From the NCBI GenBank assembly GCA_045605445.1, contig JAZUPZ010000007.1, forward strand, positions 1 to 64,000: 64,000 nt of DNA, written 5' to 3'. Under the pieces are notes generated by a model that was given only the letters and a program-made list of their open reading frames with translations, searched no databases and was not told the DNA's origin. Shown piece by piece: positions 41,106 to 48,725 of this stretch. The stretch is from CAZMHL01 sp045605445. Lineage in GTDB: Bacteria > Bacillota > Clostridia > RGIG6154. Position 1 is the first letter of the stretch; every line of letters starts with the position of its first letter. A program made the translations under genes and the position numbers.

Positions 41106-41561
41106 TTAATACTTAAAATCGTTTTCTTTGTTCTCTAAAATTTCAAGATAATTTTTTGCAATTTCAACTGCCTTTTCAAGCTTTAAGGTTTTGTAGTTTC
41201 CGCATTCAATTTCGCTGCAGCCGAAAACCTCGCCCTTGTGGTTTATAATAAGCTTTAAAACCTCAATAACCACAGAAAGAACCCTTTCGTTGTCGGCATT
41301 TCTTATTAAAAGATAAAAACCCGTCTGACAGCCCATAGGTCCGAAATAAATAACGTTGTCGGAAAGGGCACTGTTTCTTATATAGGTTGCAAAAAGATGC
41401 TCAAAGGTGTGCATCTGCTGATTGTCAAGGTAAATATTTTCCTTGTTGTTGGGATGCATAAATCTTAAATCGTAGGTAGTAATGTCCCCGTCAATTCTTG
41501 AAACGTAAATTCCCGGGTTTAAGGTGGTATGGTCAATTTTAAAGCTTTCTATTTTGTTCAT
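41106..41561 (-). CDS. luxS: S-ribosylhomocysteine lyase (AI-2 synthase)
   Basis: 151 residues. Metal site HTFEH (about residues 53-57) and Cys in IECGNY (near 124); catalytic Cys in MGCQTGFYLL (near 80). It converts S-ribosylhomocysteine to homocysteine and the AI-2 precursor. Its start overlaps the end of the AraC gene by 4 bp, so the activated methyl cycle is translationally tied to an AraC regulator and a galacturonidase, an unusual setting. Confidence 0.96.
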   Translation of the reverse strand: MNKIESFKIDHTTLNPGIYVSRIDGDITTYDLRFMHPNNKENIYLDNQQMHTFEHLFATYIRNSALSDNVIYFGPMGCQTGFYLLIRNADNERVLSVVIEVLKLIINHKGEVFGCSEIECGNYKTLKLEKAVEIAKNYLEILENKENDFKY

Positions 41562-42421
41562 TGTTTTTTCTCCTTTTTAATTATTTCGTTTCGTGCCCTT
41601 TTGCCGTCAGCCTTGGGGGAAATGCCAAAATGCTTTTTGTAGGCTCTGTAAAAGGACGAATAGTCGGCAAAGCCAAACTGCTGACTTGCCTTTATAATGG
41701 GAACTCCCGAATGAATAAGGTTTCTTGCGCCCATAAGCCTTTTAATTACAACGTATTCCCAGAGCGATGTTCCCGTCATATCCTTGAAAATTCTGTTCAG
41801 CTGAGATTTGCTTAAAAAGAAATGGTCGCTTAAAATGTCAAGGGAAAGGTTGTCGCTTATATGCCTGTTAATAAAATAAACAAGCTCGGAGAAAACCTCG
41901 TTTTTTCTTTTGCCGGGAGAGTGTTTTTTTGCAGTATGGGAAAGAGTGCTCAGCTTGCGCAGAATGGGAATAAGGTTAGCGGTAACCGCAAGCTGTTTTT
42001 CAACGGCAGTACCCTCTGTTTTCATTTCCTCAAAAAGACGCTTAATGTCAAACTTTCCGAATTCCTCGGGAGCATAAAAATTTCCTTCGCCCATCGGGCG
42101 GTCGTCAAAAACTCCGGTGAGAATTCCCTCACTGTCAATTCCCGAGAGAATTTCCTTTTTGAAATGAACAACCATTCTTTCATAAGGCTCGTCGCAGGAA
42201 ACGGAAATTTTGTGAAACTCTGCGGGACGCATAAGAATAAGACAGTCTTTTGTAAGGTTGTAGGTGCTGCCCTCAATGGTAAAGGTTCCGCTTCCGCTGA
42301 CAAAATATAAAAGCTCGTACTGGTCGTGAACGTGCATACGAAAATTTTTCTCAACGGGTTTTTTGTCAATGCTGTGATGAAAACCAAGCATATTGTCGTT
42401 ATACTCGTAAATAATGCTCAT
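41558..42421 (-). CDS. AraC-family regulator, cupin type
   Basis: 287 residues from ATG 42421 on the minus strand (GAGG 6 bp upstream; the longer frame to 42502 has no ribosome site). N-terminal cupin sensor (HVHDQYELLYFVSGSGTFTI) and C-terminal double helix-turn-helix (about 185-283, LDILSDHFFLSKSQLNRIFKD and IKASQQFGFADYSSFYRAYKKHFG). It is divergent from uxuA, with a 211-bp region containing a palindrome, so control of uxuAB and of its own operon is likely. The ligand may be a uronate. Confidence 0.9.
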   Translation of the reverse strand: MSIIYEYNDNMLGFHHSIDKKPVEKNFRMHVHDQYELLYFVSGSGTFTIEGSTYNLTKDCLILMRPAEFHKISVSCDEPYERMVVHFKKEILSGIDSEGILTGVFDDRPMGEGNFYAPEEFGKFDIKRLFEEMKTEGTAVEKQLAVTANLIPILRKLSTLSHTAKKHSPGKRKNEVFSELVYFINRHISDNLSLDILSDHFFLSKSQLNRIFKDMTGTSLWEYVVIKRLMGARNLIHSGVPIIKASQQFGFADYSSFYRAYKKHFGISPKADGKRARNEIIKKEKKQ

Positions 42422-42565
42422 ATTTACCTCGTTTTTATTATAATTAAACAAAAGACAATGTTGAATAGTAAAAACAACTTTTTCTTTGTTATTTTCAATC
42501 AAAAGGTCTTTTCAAGGTGATTTTAACATAAAATGCGCCTTTTTGCAATATAAAATGCCTTAAAA

Positions 42566-42580
42566 TGCAATAGAATTGCA
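42566..42580. promoter_or_regulatory. Palindromic operator candidate upstream of uxuA
   Basis: TGCAATAGAATTGCA, a perfect 6-bp inverted repeat around AGA. It lies just upstream of a TATAAT at 42594-42599 with no good -35 box, as expected for an activator-dependent promoter. Part of the motif (TTGCAATA) also occurs near 42543. Confidence 0.55.
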
Positions 42581-42632
42581 ATTGAAAATATTGTATAATA
42601 AAGTCAACAATGTGTTTAAAGGAGTAGTTAAA

Positions 42633-43676
42633 ATGAAATTAACCTTCAGATGGTATGGCGAAAGCGAGCCCGTTACTCTTGACCATATTCGTCAGATTCC
42701 GTCAATGACGGGTATCGTTTCCGCTGTTTACGACGTTCCCGCAGGGGGCGTTTGGAGCAACGAGAGCATTGCCGGATTAAAAAGAAAAGCAAATGAAAAA
42801 GGACTTGCCTTCGAGGTGGTAGAATCGGTTCCCGTTCCCGAAGACATAAAGCTTGGAAACGAGAAAGCGCCTCAGCTTATTGAAAATTATTGTGAAAACA
42901 TAAGAAGGCTTGGCAAGGCGGGGGTTAAGGTTATCTGCTATAACTTTATGCCTGTTTTCGACTGGCTTCGTTCAGAGCTTGAAAGACCGTCGGAAGACGG
43001 CTCAAATTCCCTTGCCTACGATGAAAAAAACGTTCTTGAAATGAATCCTTTAACCTCAGAGCTTTCTCTTCCCGGCTGGGACGAAAGCTATACAAAGGAA
43101 CAGCTTAAGGATCTTCTTAATCAGTACAGTAAAATTGATGAGGAACAGCTCTTTAAAAATCTTGAAACCTTTTTAAAGGCAATAATTCCCGTTGCAGAGG
43201 AAAACGATATCAAAATGGCAATTCATCCCGACGATCCGCCCTGGGGACTTTTCGGTCTGCCGAGAATTATAACAACGGAAAAGAATTTAGACCGCTTCTT
43301 AAAGCTGGTTGACTCGCCCAATAACGGTCTTACCTTCTGCACAGGCTCCCTCGGCGCAGGTCAGGAAAACGACCTGGTTAAAATGGCGGCAAAATATGCC
43401 GACAGAATTCATTTTCTCCATCTGAGAAATATTAAATTTACAGGGGATAAGTGCTTCCACGAGGTTGGACATCCCACAGAGTGCGGCTCAATTGATATGT
43501 ACGGCATAGCAAAAGCCCTTGTTGAAAACGGCTTTAACGGATATGTTCGTCCCGACCACGGCAGAATGATATGGGGAGAAAAGGGCAGATACGGCTACGG
43601 TCTTTTCGACAGAGCCCTCGGCGCTACATATATCGCAGGACTTTTTGAAGCCCTTGAAAAGGAGATAAGAAAATAA
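42633..43676 (+). CDS. uxuA: Mannonate dehydratase
   Basis: 347 residues from ATG 42633, after AAAGGAG. It converts D-mannonate to 2-keto-3-deoxygluconate in glucuronate use. Hallmarks: FRWYGESEPVTLDHIRQIP at the start, NFMPVFDWLRSEL, AIHPDDPPWGLFGLPRI, FCTGSLGAGQEND, IHFLHLRN and RPDHGRM; His and Cys residues in these bind the metal. Its last base overlaps uxuB. It is divergent from an AraC gene. Confidence 0.95.
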   Translation: MKLTFRWYGESEPVTLDHIRQIPSMTGIVSAVYDVPAGGVWSNESIAGLKRKANEKGLAFEVVESVPVPEDIKLGNEKAPQLIENYCENIRRLGKAGVKVICYNFMPVFDWLRSELERPSEDGSNSLAYDEKNVLEMNPLTSELSLPGWDESYTKEQLKDLLNQYSKIDEEQLFKNLETFLKAIIPVAEENDIKMAIHPDDPPWGLFGLPRIITTEKNLDRFLKLVDSPNNGLTFCTGSLGAGQENDLVKMAAKYADRIHFLHLRNIKFTGDKCFHEVGHPTECGSIDMYGIAKALVENGFNGYVRPDHGRMIWGEKGRYGYGLFDRALGATYIAGLFEALEKEIRK

Positions 43677-44500
43677 TGAGAAAAGTAGTTGTAATAACAG
43701 GCGCAGGCGGAATTTTGTGTTCCTCCTTTGCAAAGGAAATGGCAAAGCAGGGGCATAAGGTTGCAGTTTTAGACCTTAACCTTGAGGCGGCGCAGGCTGT
43801 TGCCGAAGAAATTGTAAAAGAAGGTGGAATCGCAAAGGCTTATAAAACCAATGTTCTTGATAAGGAAAATCTTATTGCGGTTCACGATGAAATTGTAAAA
43901 GACCTGGGCAAATGCGAAATTTTAATAAACGGGGCAGGGGGAAACAGCCCAAAATGCACCACCTTTAACGAAACCTATCAGCCCGGCGACGAAGAAAGAG
44001 AGGATATTTCCACCTTCTTTAATCTTGACAAAGCAGGCTTCAACTTTGTTTTCGACCTTAACATAATGGGAACAATTCTTCCAACTCAGGTTTTTGTTAA
44101 GGATATGCTGGGCGTTAAAGGATGTTCCGTTTTAAATATTTCTTCAATGAACGCCTACAAACCGCTCACAAAAATTCCTGCCTACTCTTCTGCAAAGGCA
44201 GGGGTTCAGAATTTAACCCAGTGGCTCGCAGTTCATTTTGCAGAGCAGGGGATAAGAGTAAACGCAATGGCTCCCGGCTTTTTTGTAACCAATCAGAATA
44301 AAGCCCTTCTGTTTAATGAAGACAAAACACCAACAGCAAGAACCGGCAAAATCTTAAACGCAACACCAATGAAAAGATTCGGCGAACCAGAAGAGCTCTT
44401 AGGCACACTTCTGTTTTTAACCGATTCTGAAAAATCAGGCTTTATAACGGGAGTAACGATACCGGTAGACGGCGGCTTCTCCGCCTACTCAGGAGTCTAA
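43676..44500 (+). CDS. uxuB: D-mannonate oxidoreductase (fructuronate reductase), SDR type
   Basis: 274 residues. Short-chain dehydrogenase: ITGAGGILCSSFA (NAD site, about 7-19), LINGAGGNSP, NISSMNA and catalytic YSSAKAGVQ (Tyr and Lys). The SDR form of mannonate oxidoreductase (YjmF-like) is usual in Firmicutes and is expected beside uxuA. It reduces fructuronate to mannonate. Confidence 0.9.
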   Translation: MRKVVVITGAGGILCSSFAKEMAKQGHKVAVLDLNLEAAQAVAEEIVKEGGIAKAYKTNVLDKENLIAVHDEIVKDLGKCEILINGAGGNSPKCTTFNETYQPGDEEREDISTFFNLDKAGFNFVFDLNIMGTILPTQVFVKDMLGVKGCSVLNISSMNAYKPLTKIPAYSSAKAGVQNLTQWLAVHFAEQGIRVNAMAPGFFVTNQNKALLFNEDKTPTARTGKILNATPMKRFGEPEELLGTLLFLTDSEKSGFITGVTIPVDGGFSAYSGV

Positions 44501-44510
44501 TGGAATGCTA

Positions 44511-44592
44511 AAATTGCCCATATTGCACCTTTGCCCTCACTGAAGTACACAAAGTACTGCCCGTTCGGGCAAATGCACAATCTGAACAATTT
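44511..44592. repeat. Dispersed palindromic element, copy B (82 bp)
   Basis: A diverged copy of the element at 33587: AAATTG start, CATATTGCACCTTTGCC, AAGTACACAAAGTAC, GGGCAAATGCACAATCTGAA, CAATTT end. Confidence 0.8.
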
Positions 44593-44645
44593 TTCCGATT
44601 CCATTGAAATGAATAGTTAAAAGTCAATAGTTAATAAAAAATGAA

Positions 44646-44668
44646 GGAACTCGGGTATACCGAGTTCC
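44646..44668 (-). terminator. Terminator of the AraC gene at 44747
   Basis: GGAACTCGG (44646-44654), loop GTATA, CCGAGTTCC (44660-44668). On the minus strand it runs into TTCATTTTTT. Confidence 0.85.
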
Positions 44669-44687
44669 CACAATTTTTATGTTTATC

Positions 44688-44744
44688 GTGTCTTTCATAG
44701 GAGAAAAACAGTCTTTTGACGTTCCGGACTTTTTTAACATCCCC
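44688..44744 (-). repeat. 3'-UTR repeat, copy 2
   Basis: The reverse strand reads GGGGATGTTAAAAAAGTCC and continues to GAAAGACAC, matching 22865-22921 with a few changes. It begins two bases after the AraC stop and precedes a terminator, as in copy 1. Confidence 0.85.
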
Positions 44745-44746
44745 TC

Positions 44747-45565
44747 TTACTGTTTATTCTGCATTTTCTTGCGGTACTCCAGCGGCGGGATGCCCAGATA
44801 TTTTTTAAAGGTTTTGCAAAAATACATCGTTGAGTTAAAGCCCGACTCAAAGCCTACATCGGTTATGTTTTTGTTGCTGTTTGCAAGAAGCTCGCAGGCG
44901 TTCTGAACCTTAACGTTGTTAAGATAAGAAATAACCGACATATTAAGGGTTTTCTTGAAAATTCTGCAAAGGTGACCCTTGGTAATGAAAAAATGACTGC
45001 ATATGTCGTCGAGAGACTTTATTTCAAGGTAGTTTAAGTTTATAAATTTAACAATTTCCGCCGCCTGCTTTTCGTTGGTTGAAATAATTTTTTTGTCGGT
45101 TGTGCAGGATTTTGAAGCGTTTTTAAGAAGAACAAGAAGCTCGGAAACGAAAACAAATCTGTCCTCCTCGGGAGTTGAAATAAGCTTCTGGGAAACTGAG
45201 CGGAGCTTTGAATAAAGGTTGGCATTAAGAGAAATAACCCTGTGGTTAAAGGGCTCAAGAAGGTGAGAAATAACCTCTTCGGAAAAGTGCTTTTTAAGAT
45301 ATCCCGGGCGAATGCTTATAAGAGTTCTTTTAAAGGGTCCGCCCGTGGTTTTGTGAAGCACATAAGGGTTAATAAGGGCAACATCCATTTCCGAAATTTC
45401 AAAAAGCTCATCGTCAATAATATAGGTTCTGTTTCCGCTTTCCAAAATATAAATCTCATAGGAGTTATGGTGGTGGGCAAAGGGCATATCGTAAGGCCGT
45501 TCCTGACCTTCAACGAGAATTAAAAGGTCAACAGTTTGCTCGTTGTATACTGAATTTGTCCGCAT
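44747..45565 (-). CDS. AraC-family regulator
   Basis: 273 residues from ATG 45565 on the minus strand, with an ideal AGGAGGTGAT upstream. The N-terminal cupin part (PFAHHHNSYEIYILESGNRTYII) senses a ligand. The C-terminal part (about 170-270) holds LDDICSHFFITKGHLCRIFKK and ITDVGFESGFNSTMYFCKTFKKYLG. It is divergent from the GH4 gene, with about 120 bp between start codons, and probably regulates that gene. Confidence 0.92.
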   Translation of the reverse strand: MRTNSVYNEQTVDLLILVEGQERPYDMPFAHHHNSYEIYILESGNRTYIIDDELFEISEMDVALINPYVLHKTTGGPFKRTLISIRPGYLKKHFSEEVISHLLEPFNHRVISLNANLYSKLRSVSQKLISTPEEDRFVFVSELLVLLKNASKSCTTDKKIISTNEKQAAEIVKFINLNYLEIKSLDDICSHFFITKGHLCRIFKKTLNMSVISYLNNVKVQNACELLANSNKNITDVGFESGFNSTMYFCKTFKKYLGIPPLEYRKKMQNKQ

Positions 45566-45586
45566 TTTATCACCTCCTGTGTTAAA

Positions 45587-45615
45587 ATAATACAATAAAT
45601 CTTTAAATAAGTCAA
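45587..45615 (-). promoter_or_regulatory. Promoter of the AraC gene
   Basis: On the minus strand, TTGACT (45610-45615), 17-bp spacer, TATTAT (45587-45592). Confidence 0.75.
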
Positions 45616-45686
45616 TATCGTGATAGAAATTTGTAATATTTTACCTTATGATATGTTTGTAAATTGATTAAAAGGGGATATAAGAA

Positions 45687-47087
45687 ATGGTAAAATATGT
45701 TGAAAACAGAGCGGAAAATGTTAAAATTGCTTACATCGGCGGCGGCTCAAGAGGCTGGGCATGGGGACTTATGTCAGACCTTGCAGAGGAAAAGGAGTTA
45801 AGCGGCGAGGTTTGCCTTTATGATATAGACAAAAAGGCTGCAAAGGATAACGAAATAATCGGAAACAAAATAAAAGACTATAAAAAAGGTGCCGACAACT
45901 TTGTATATAAAGCTGTTGATACCTATAAAGAAGCTCTTACCGGCGCCGACTTTGTTATAATTTCAATTCTTCCCGGAACCTTCGACGAAATGGCGTCAGA
46001 CGTTCACACTCCCGAAAAATACGGAATTTATCAGTCGGTTGGTGACACGGTTGGCCTTGGCGGAATTGTAAGAGCATTAAGAACTCTTCCAATGTTTGAA
46101 GAATTTGCTCTTGAAATTAAAAAATATTGCCCCAATGCCTGGGTTATTAACTATACAAACCCAATGACAATGTGCATCAAAGCTCTTTACAAGGCTTTCC
46201 CCGAAATAAAGGCTTTCGGATGCTGTCACGAGGTTTTCGGAACTCAGAAGTTCTTAGGTCAGGTAATGGCAAGATATCTTGGCTTTGAAAAAGACATAGA
46301 AAGAACAGAAATAAAAACAAACGTTGTTGGTATTAACCACTTCACCTGGATTACAGAAGCTAAATATAAAAATATCGATATTTTCCCGGTTTATAAAGAA
46401 TTCTGCGAAGCACATAAAGATACAGGCTTCGTTCCCGAAAAAAAGGACGACCACTGGATGAACGGCGGCTTCAATACAAACGAAAAGGTTAAAATGGACC
46501 TGTTTTTAAGATATGGTGTAATTGCCGCTGCCGGCGACAGACATCTTGCAGAGTTCTGCCCGAACAAATGGTACTTAGGTTCTCCCGAAAACGTTGCAGA
46601 GTGGGGCTTTGGCTTAACTACTGTTGACTGGAGAAAGAACGACCTTAAGGAAAGACTTGAAAAGAGCGCAAAGCTCGTGTCGGGCGAAAAAGAATTTGAA
46701 TTCAAGCCAACCGGCGAAGAGGGAGTAAGACAAATTAAAGCCCTTCTGGGACTTGACGATTTTGTTACAAATGTAAATGTGCCCAATATAGGTCAGATTC
46801 CTAATCTGCCCTTCGGTTCGGTAGTTGAATCAAACGCAAGATTCTGTGCAGATACGGTAATTCCCGTAATGGCAGGCAACGTGCCCACAGCGGTTCACGG
46901 CCTTCTTTCAACAATAGTTGACAATCAGGATATGGTAGTAGATGCGGCAGCTGCAAGAGATTTGGAGCTTGCCTTCAAAGCCTTCTGTAAAGATCCGCAG
47001 AATACACTTTCTCTTGAAGAATCAAGAAAGTTGTTCAACGAGATGCTTGAAAATACCAAGAAGTATCTTAAAGATTACCAAATATAA
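45687..47087 (+). CDS. GH4 family NAD-dependent glycosidase, possibly alpha-galacturonidase
   Basis: 466 residues. GH4 enzymes use NAD and a metal: AYIGGGSRGWAWG (NAD, about 15-27), VGDTVGLGGIVRALR, INYTNPM, the metal Cys/His in GCCHEVFG (about 178) and GINHFTW (about 218). Neighbouring uronate genes and the resemblance to LplD-like members favour alpha-galacturonidase over alpha-glucosidase or galactosidase, but substrate cannot be settled from sequence. It is preceded by AAAAGGGG. Confidence 0.88.
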   Translation: MVKYVENRAENVKIAYIGGGSRGWAWGLMSDLAEEKELSGEVCLYDIDKKAAKDNEIIGNKIKDYKKGADNFVYKAVDTYKEALTGADFVIISILPGTFDEMASDVHTPEKYGIYQSVGDTVGLGGIVRALRTLPMFEEFALEIKKYCPNAWVINYTNPMTMCIKALYKAFPEIKAFGCCHEVFGTQKFLGQVMARYLGFEKDIERTEIKTNVVGINHFTWITEAKYKNIDIFPVYKEFCEAHKDTGFVPEKKDDHWMNGGFNTNEKVKMDLFLRYGVIAAAGDRHLAEFCPNKWYLGSPENVAEWGFGLTTVDWRKNDLKERLEKSAKLVSGEKEFEFKPTGEEGVRQIKALLGLDDFVTNVNVPNIGQIPNLPFGSVVESNARFCADTVIPVMAGNVPTAVHGLLSTIVDNQDMVVDAAAARDLELAFKAFCKDPQNTLSLEESRKLFNEMLENTKKYLKDYQI

Positions 47088-47095
47088 GAACGGTT

Positions 47096-47182
47096 AAATT
47101 TGTTCATATTGCACCTTTGCCTGCCCCCTCGAGTACACAAAGTACACTTCGGGCAGACAAATTCACAATCTGAAGCAAATTT
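47096..47182. repeat. Dispersed palindromic element, copy C (87 bp)
   Basis: AAATTTG to CAAATTT, very close to copy A (33587). First of three copies in tandem after the GH4 gene, linked by CCACGTTCTTGACAGGTT. Confidence 0.9.
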
Positions 47183-47201
47183 TCCACGTTCTTGACAGGT
47201 T

Positions 47202-47290
47202 AAATATTTGTTCATATTGCACCTTTGCCTGCCCACTCGAGTACACAAAGTACACTTCAGGCAGTCAAATTCACAATCTGAAGCAAATTT
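47202..47290. repeat. Dispersed palindromic element, copy D (89 bp)
   Basis: Starts AAATATTTG, otherwise like copy C with a few substitutions, ending CAAATTT. Second tandem unit with the same linker. Confidence 0.9.
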
Positions 47291-47309
47291 CCCACGTTCT
47301 TGACAGGTT

Positions 47310-47380
47310 AAATTTGTTCATATTGCACCTTGTTTTCACAAACACACGGCGTACGGGAATTAACAATGTGAGGCAGGTTT
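47310..47380. repeat. Dispersed palindromic element, copy E (diverged)
   Basis: The left half AAATTTGTTCATATTGCACC is intact; the right half is rearranged (CACACGGCGTACGGG, ACAATGTGAGGCAGG). Third tandem unit. Confidence 0.75.
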
Positions 47381-47390
47381 TAAACAGCTG

Positions 47391-47419
47391 AAAAAGTCGT
47401 CTTTCAGGCGGCTTTTTTC
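47391..47419 (+). terminator. Hairpin in the GH29 leader
   Basis: AAAAAGTCGTCT (47391-47402), loop TTC, AGGCGGCTTTTTT (47406-47418), a terminator-shaped stem with G-U pairs. It ends only 20 bp before the fucosidase ATG, leaving no room for a promoter between them. Confidence 0.75.
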
Positions 47420-47438
47420 AAAAAAGGGGAGAAAAACT

Positions 47439-48647
47439 ATGGCAGATTTTAAAAATAAATTCGGAATGTTTATTCACTGGGGAATTTATGCCCTTACCGG
47501 TCTCCAGGAGCAGGCTTTTGTAAGATATAATATGAAAAGGGAAGAATATGAGGCTCTTGCAAAAGAGTTTAACCCTGTTGACTACAATCCCAAAGAGTGG
47601 GTTAAGCTTGCAAAGGAAGCGGGAATGAAGTATATCTGCATAACAACAAAGCATCACGACGGCTTTTGTATGTGGAATACAAAATATACCGACTATAATA
47701 TTATGAACACGCCCTACGGAAAGGACGTAATAAAAATGCTTGCCGAAGAGTGTAGGGCGCAGGGAATGAAGCTTTCCTTTTACTACTCCTGCCCCGATTG
47801 GCACTATGAATACGGCTACAATAAAAAATCAACCCACCAGTGGAAGTCTGTAAATAAAAATCACGGAGATTTCAGCAAATATATAGAATATGTTAAAAAT
47901 CAGATAACCGAGCTTTTAACAAATTACGGCGAAATTTACACTCTGTTCTGGGATATTCCTCCCTGCATTGAGGATAAAAGCGTAAACGAGCTTGTAAGAA
48001 AGCTTCAGCCGGATATTCTGATAAACAACAGAGGCTTTGATAAAGGCGATTTTTCAACGCCCGAGAGAGAATATGAAACCATTGAAGGCTCCTTTAGATT
48101 TGAAAGTATGACAGAAGCCTGCAATTCTGTTGGCGAGCAAAGCTGGGGCTTCAGAAAAAATGAAGACTATCACTCTTTAAGATATCTTACTTATTCAATT
48201 GACAAAATTATGGCAATGGGCGGAAGCTATCTTCTGAATGTGGGGCCCGACGAAAAGGGAGTTATTCCCGAAAGATCAAGGGAAATAATTAAAAAGGTGG
48301 GCGACTGGTACAACAGAATGGGCGGCTGCCTCGAGGAAACAAAAGAGGATAAAAATGAATACAAGGTGTTTAAATATAACTATATTGTAAACACAAAAAA
48401 TGGCAAATCATATTTCCATTTTAAAGACGGTATTGCTTCAAGTTCGGTATCTTTTGAAAAATATCCGTCTGTTCCCAAAAGTGTAAGTCTTGTTAATTTT
48501 AATATGCCTCTGCCCTTTGAAATAACCCTTCTTCCCGAATATTTCGATATGGAAACGGGAAAGGGGCAGGACAAATTGCTGCGAATTTATTCAATTCCCG
48601 TAGAGGAGCTTGAAAAAGAACCTGTAGTTCTTGAAATAGAGTGGTAA
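47439..48647 (+). CDS. GH29 alpha-L-fucosidase, intracellular
   Basis: 402 residues, no signal peptide. FGMFIHWGIYAL (8-19), TTKHHDGFCMWN (69-80), FYYSCPDWHY (115-123) and LFWDIPP with the likely nucleophile Asp172 are GH29 landmarks. It hydrolyses alpha-fucosides from imported oligosaccharides such as xyloglucan or pectin side chains. The C-terminus is a beta domain. AAGGGGAG precedes the ATG. Its expression may depend on read-through of the leader hairpin. Confidence 0.92.
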   Translation: MADFKNKFGMFIHWGIYALTGLQEQAFVRYNMKREEYEALAKEFNPVDYNPKEWVKLAKEAGMKYICITTKHHDGFCMWNTKYTDYNIMNTPYGKDVIKMLAEECRAQGMKLSFYYSCPDWHYEYGYNKKSTHQWKSVNKNHGDFSKYIEYVKNQITELLTNYGEIYTLFWDIPPCIEDKSVNELVRKLQPDILINNRGFDKGDFSTPEREYETIEGSFRFESMTEACNSVGEQSWGFRKNEDYHSLRYLTYSIDKIMAMGGSYLLNVGPDEKGVIPERSREIIKKVGDWYNRMGGCLEETKEDKNEYKVFKYNYIVNTKNGKSYFHFKDGIASSSVSFEKYPSVPKSVSLVNFNMPLPFEITLLPEYFDMETGKGQDKLLRIYSIPVEELEKEPVVLEIEW

Positions 48648-48680
48648 GAAAAGAGCTGTAAGTTTTTACAGCTCTTTTCT
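48647..48680 (+). terminator. Terminator after GH29
   Basis: AGAAAAGAGCTGTAA (48647-48661), loop GTTT, TTACAGCTCTTTTCT (48666-48680), a perfect 15-bp stem whose last base is the first base of the next -35 box. Confidence 0.9.
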
Positions 48681-48708
48681 TGACGGTTAAAGTATTTAAC
48701 TGTATAAT
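48680..48708 (+). promoter_or_regulatory. Promoter of the aldo-keto reductase gene
   Basis: TTGACG (48680-48685), 17-bp spacer, TATAAT (48703-48708), directly behind the terminator. Confidence 0.85.
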
Positions 48709-48725
48709 AAAAAAGAGGTGAAAAT

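Noticed and set aside
44679..44906. 75-codon plus-strand ORF overlapping the AraC 3' end
   Set aside because: Its start lies in the 3'-UTR repeat and the rest is antisense to the AraC DNA-binding domain. The similar short peptide near 22900 merely reflects the shared repeat.
47096..47380. Possible CRISPR array (three regular repeats)
   Set aside because: Units are about 87 bp imperfect palindromes with a constant linker, not short repeats with variable spacers, and no cas gene is near.
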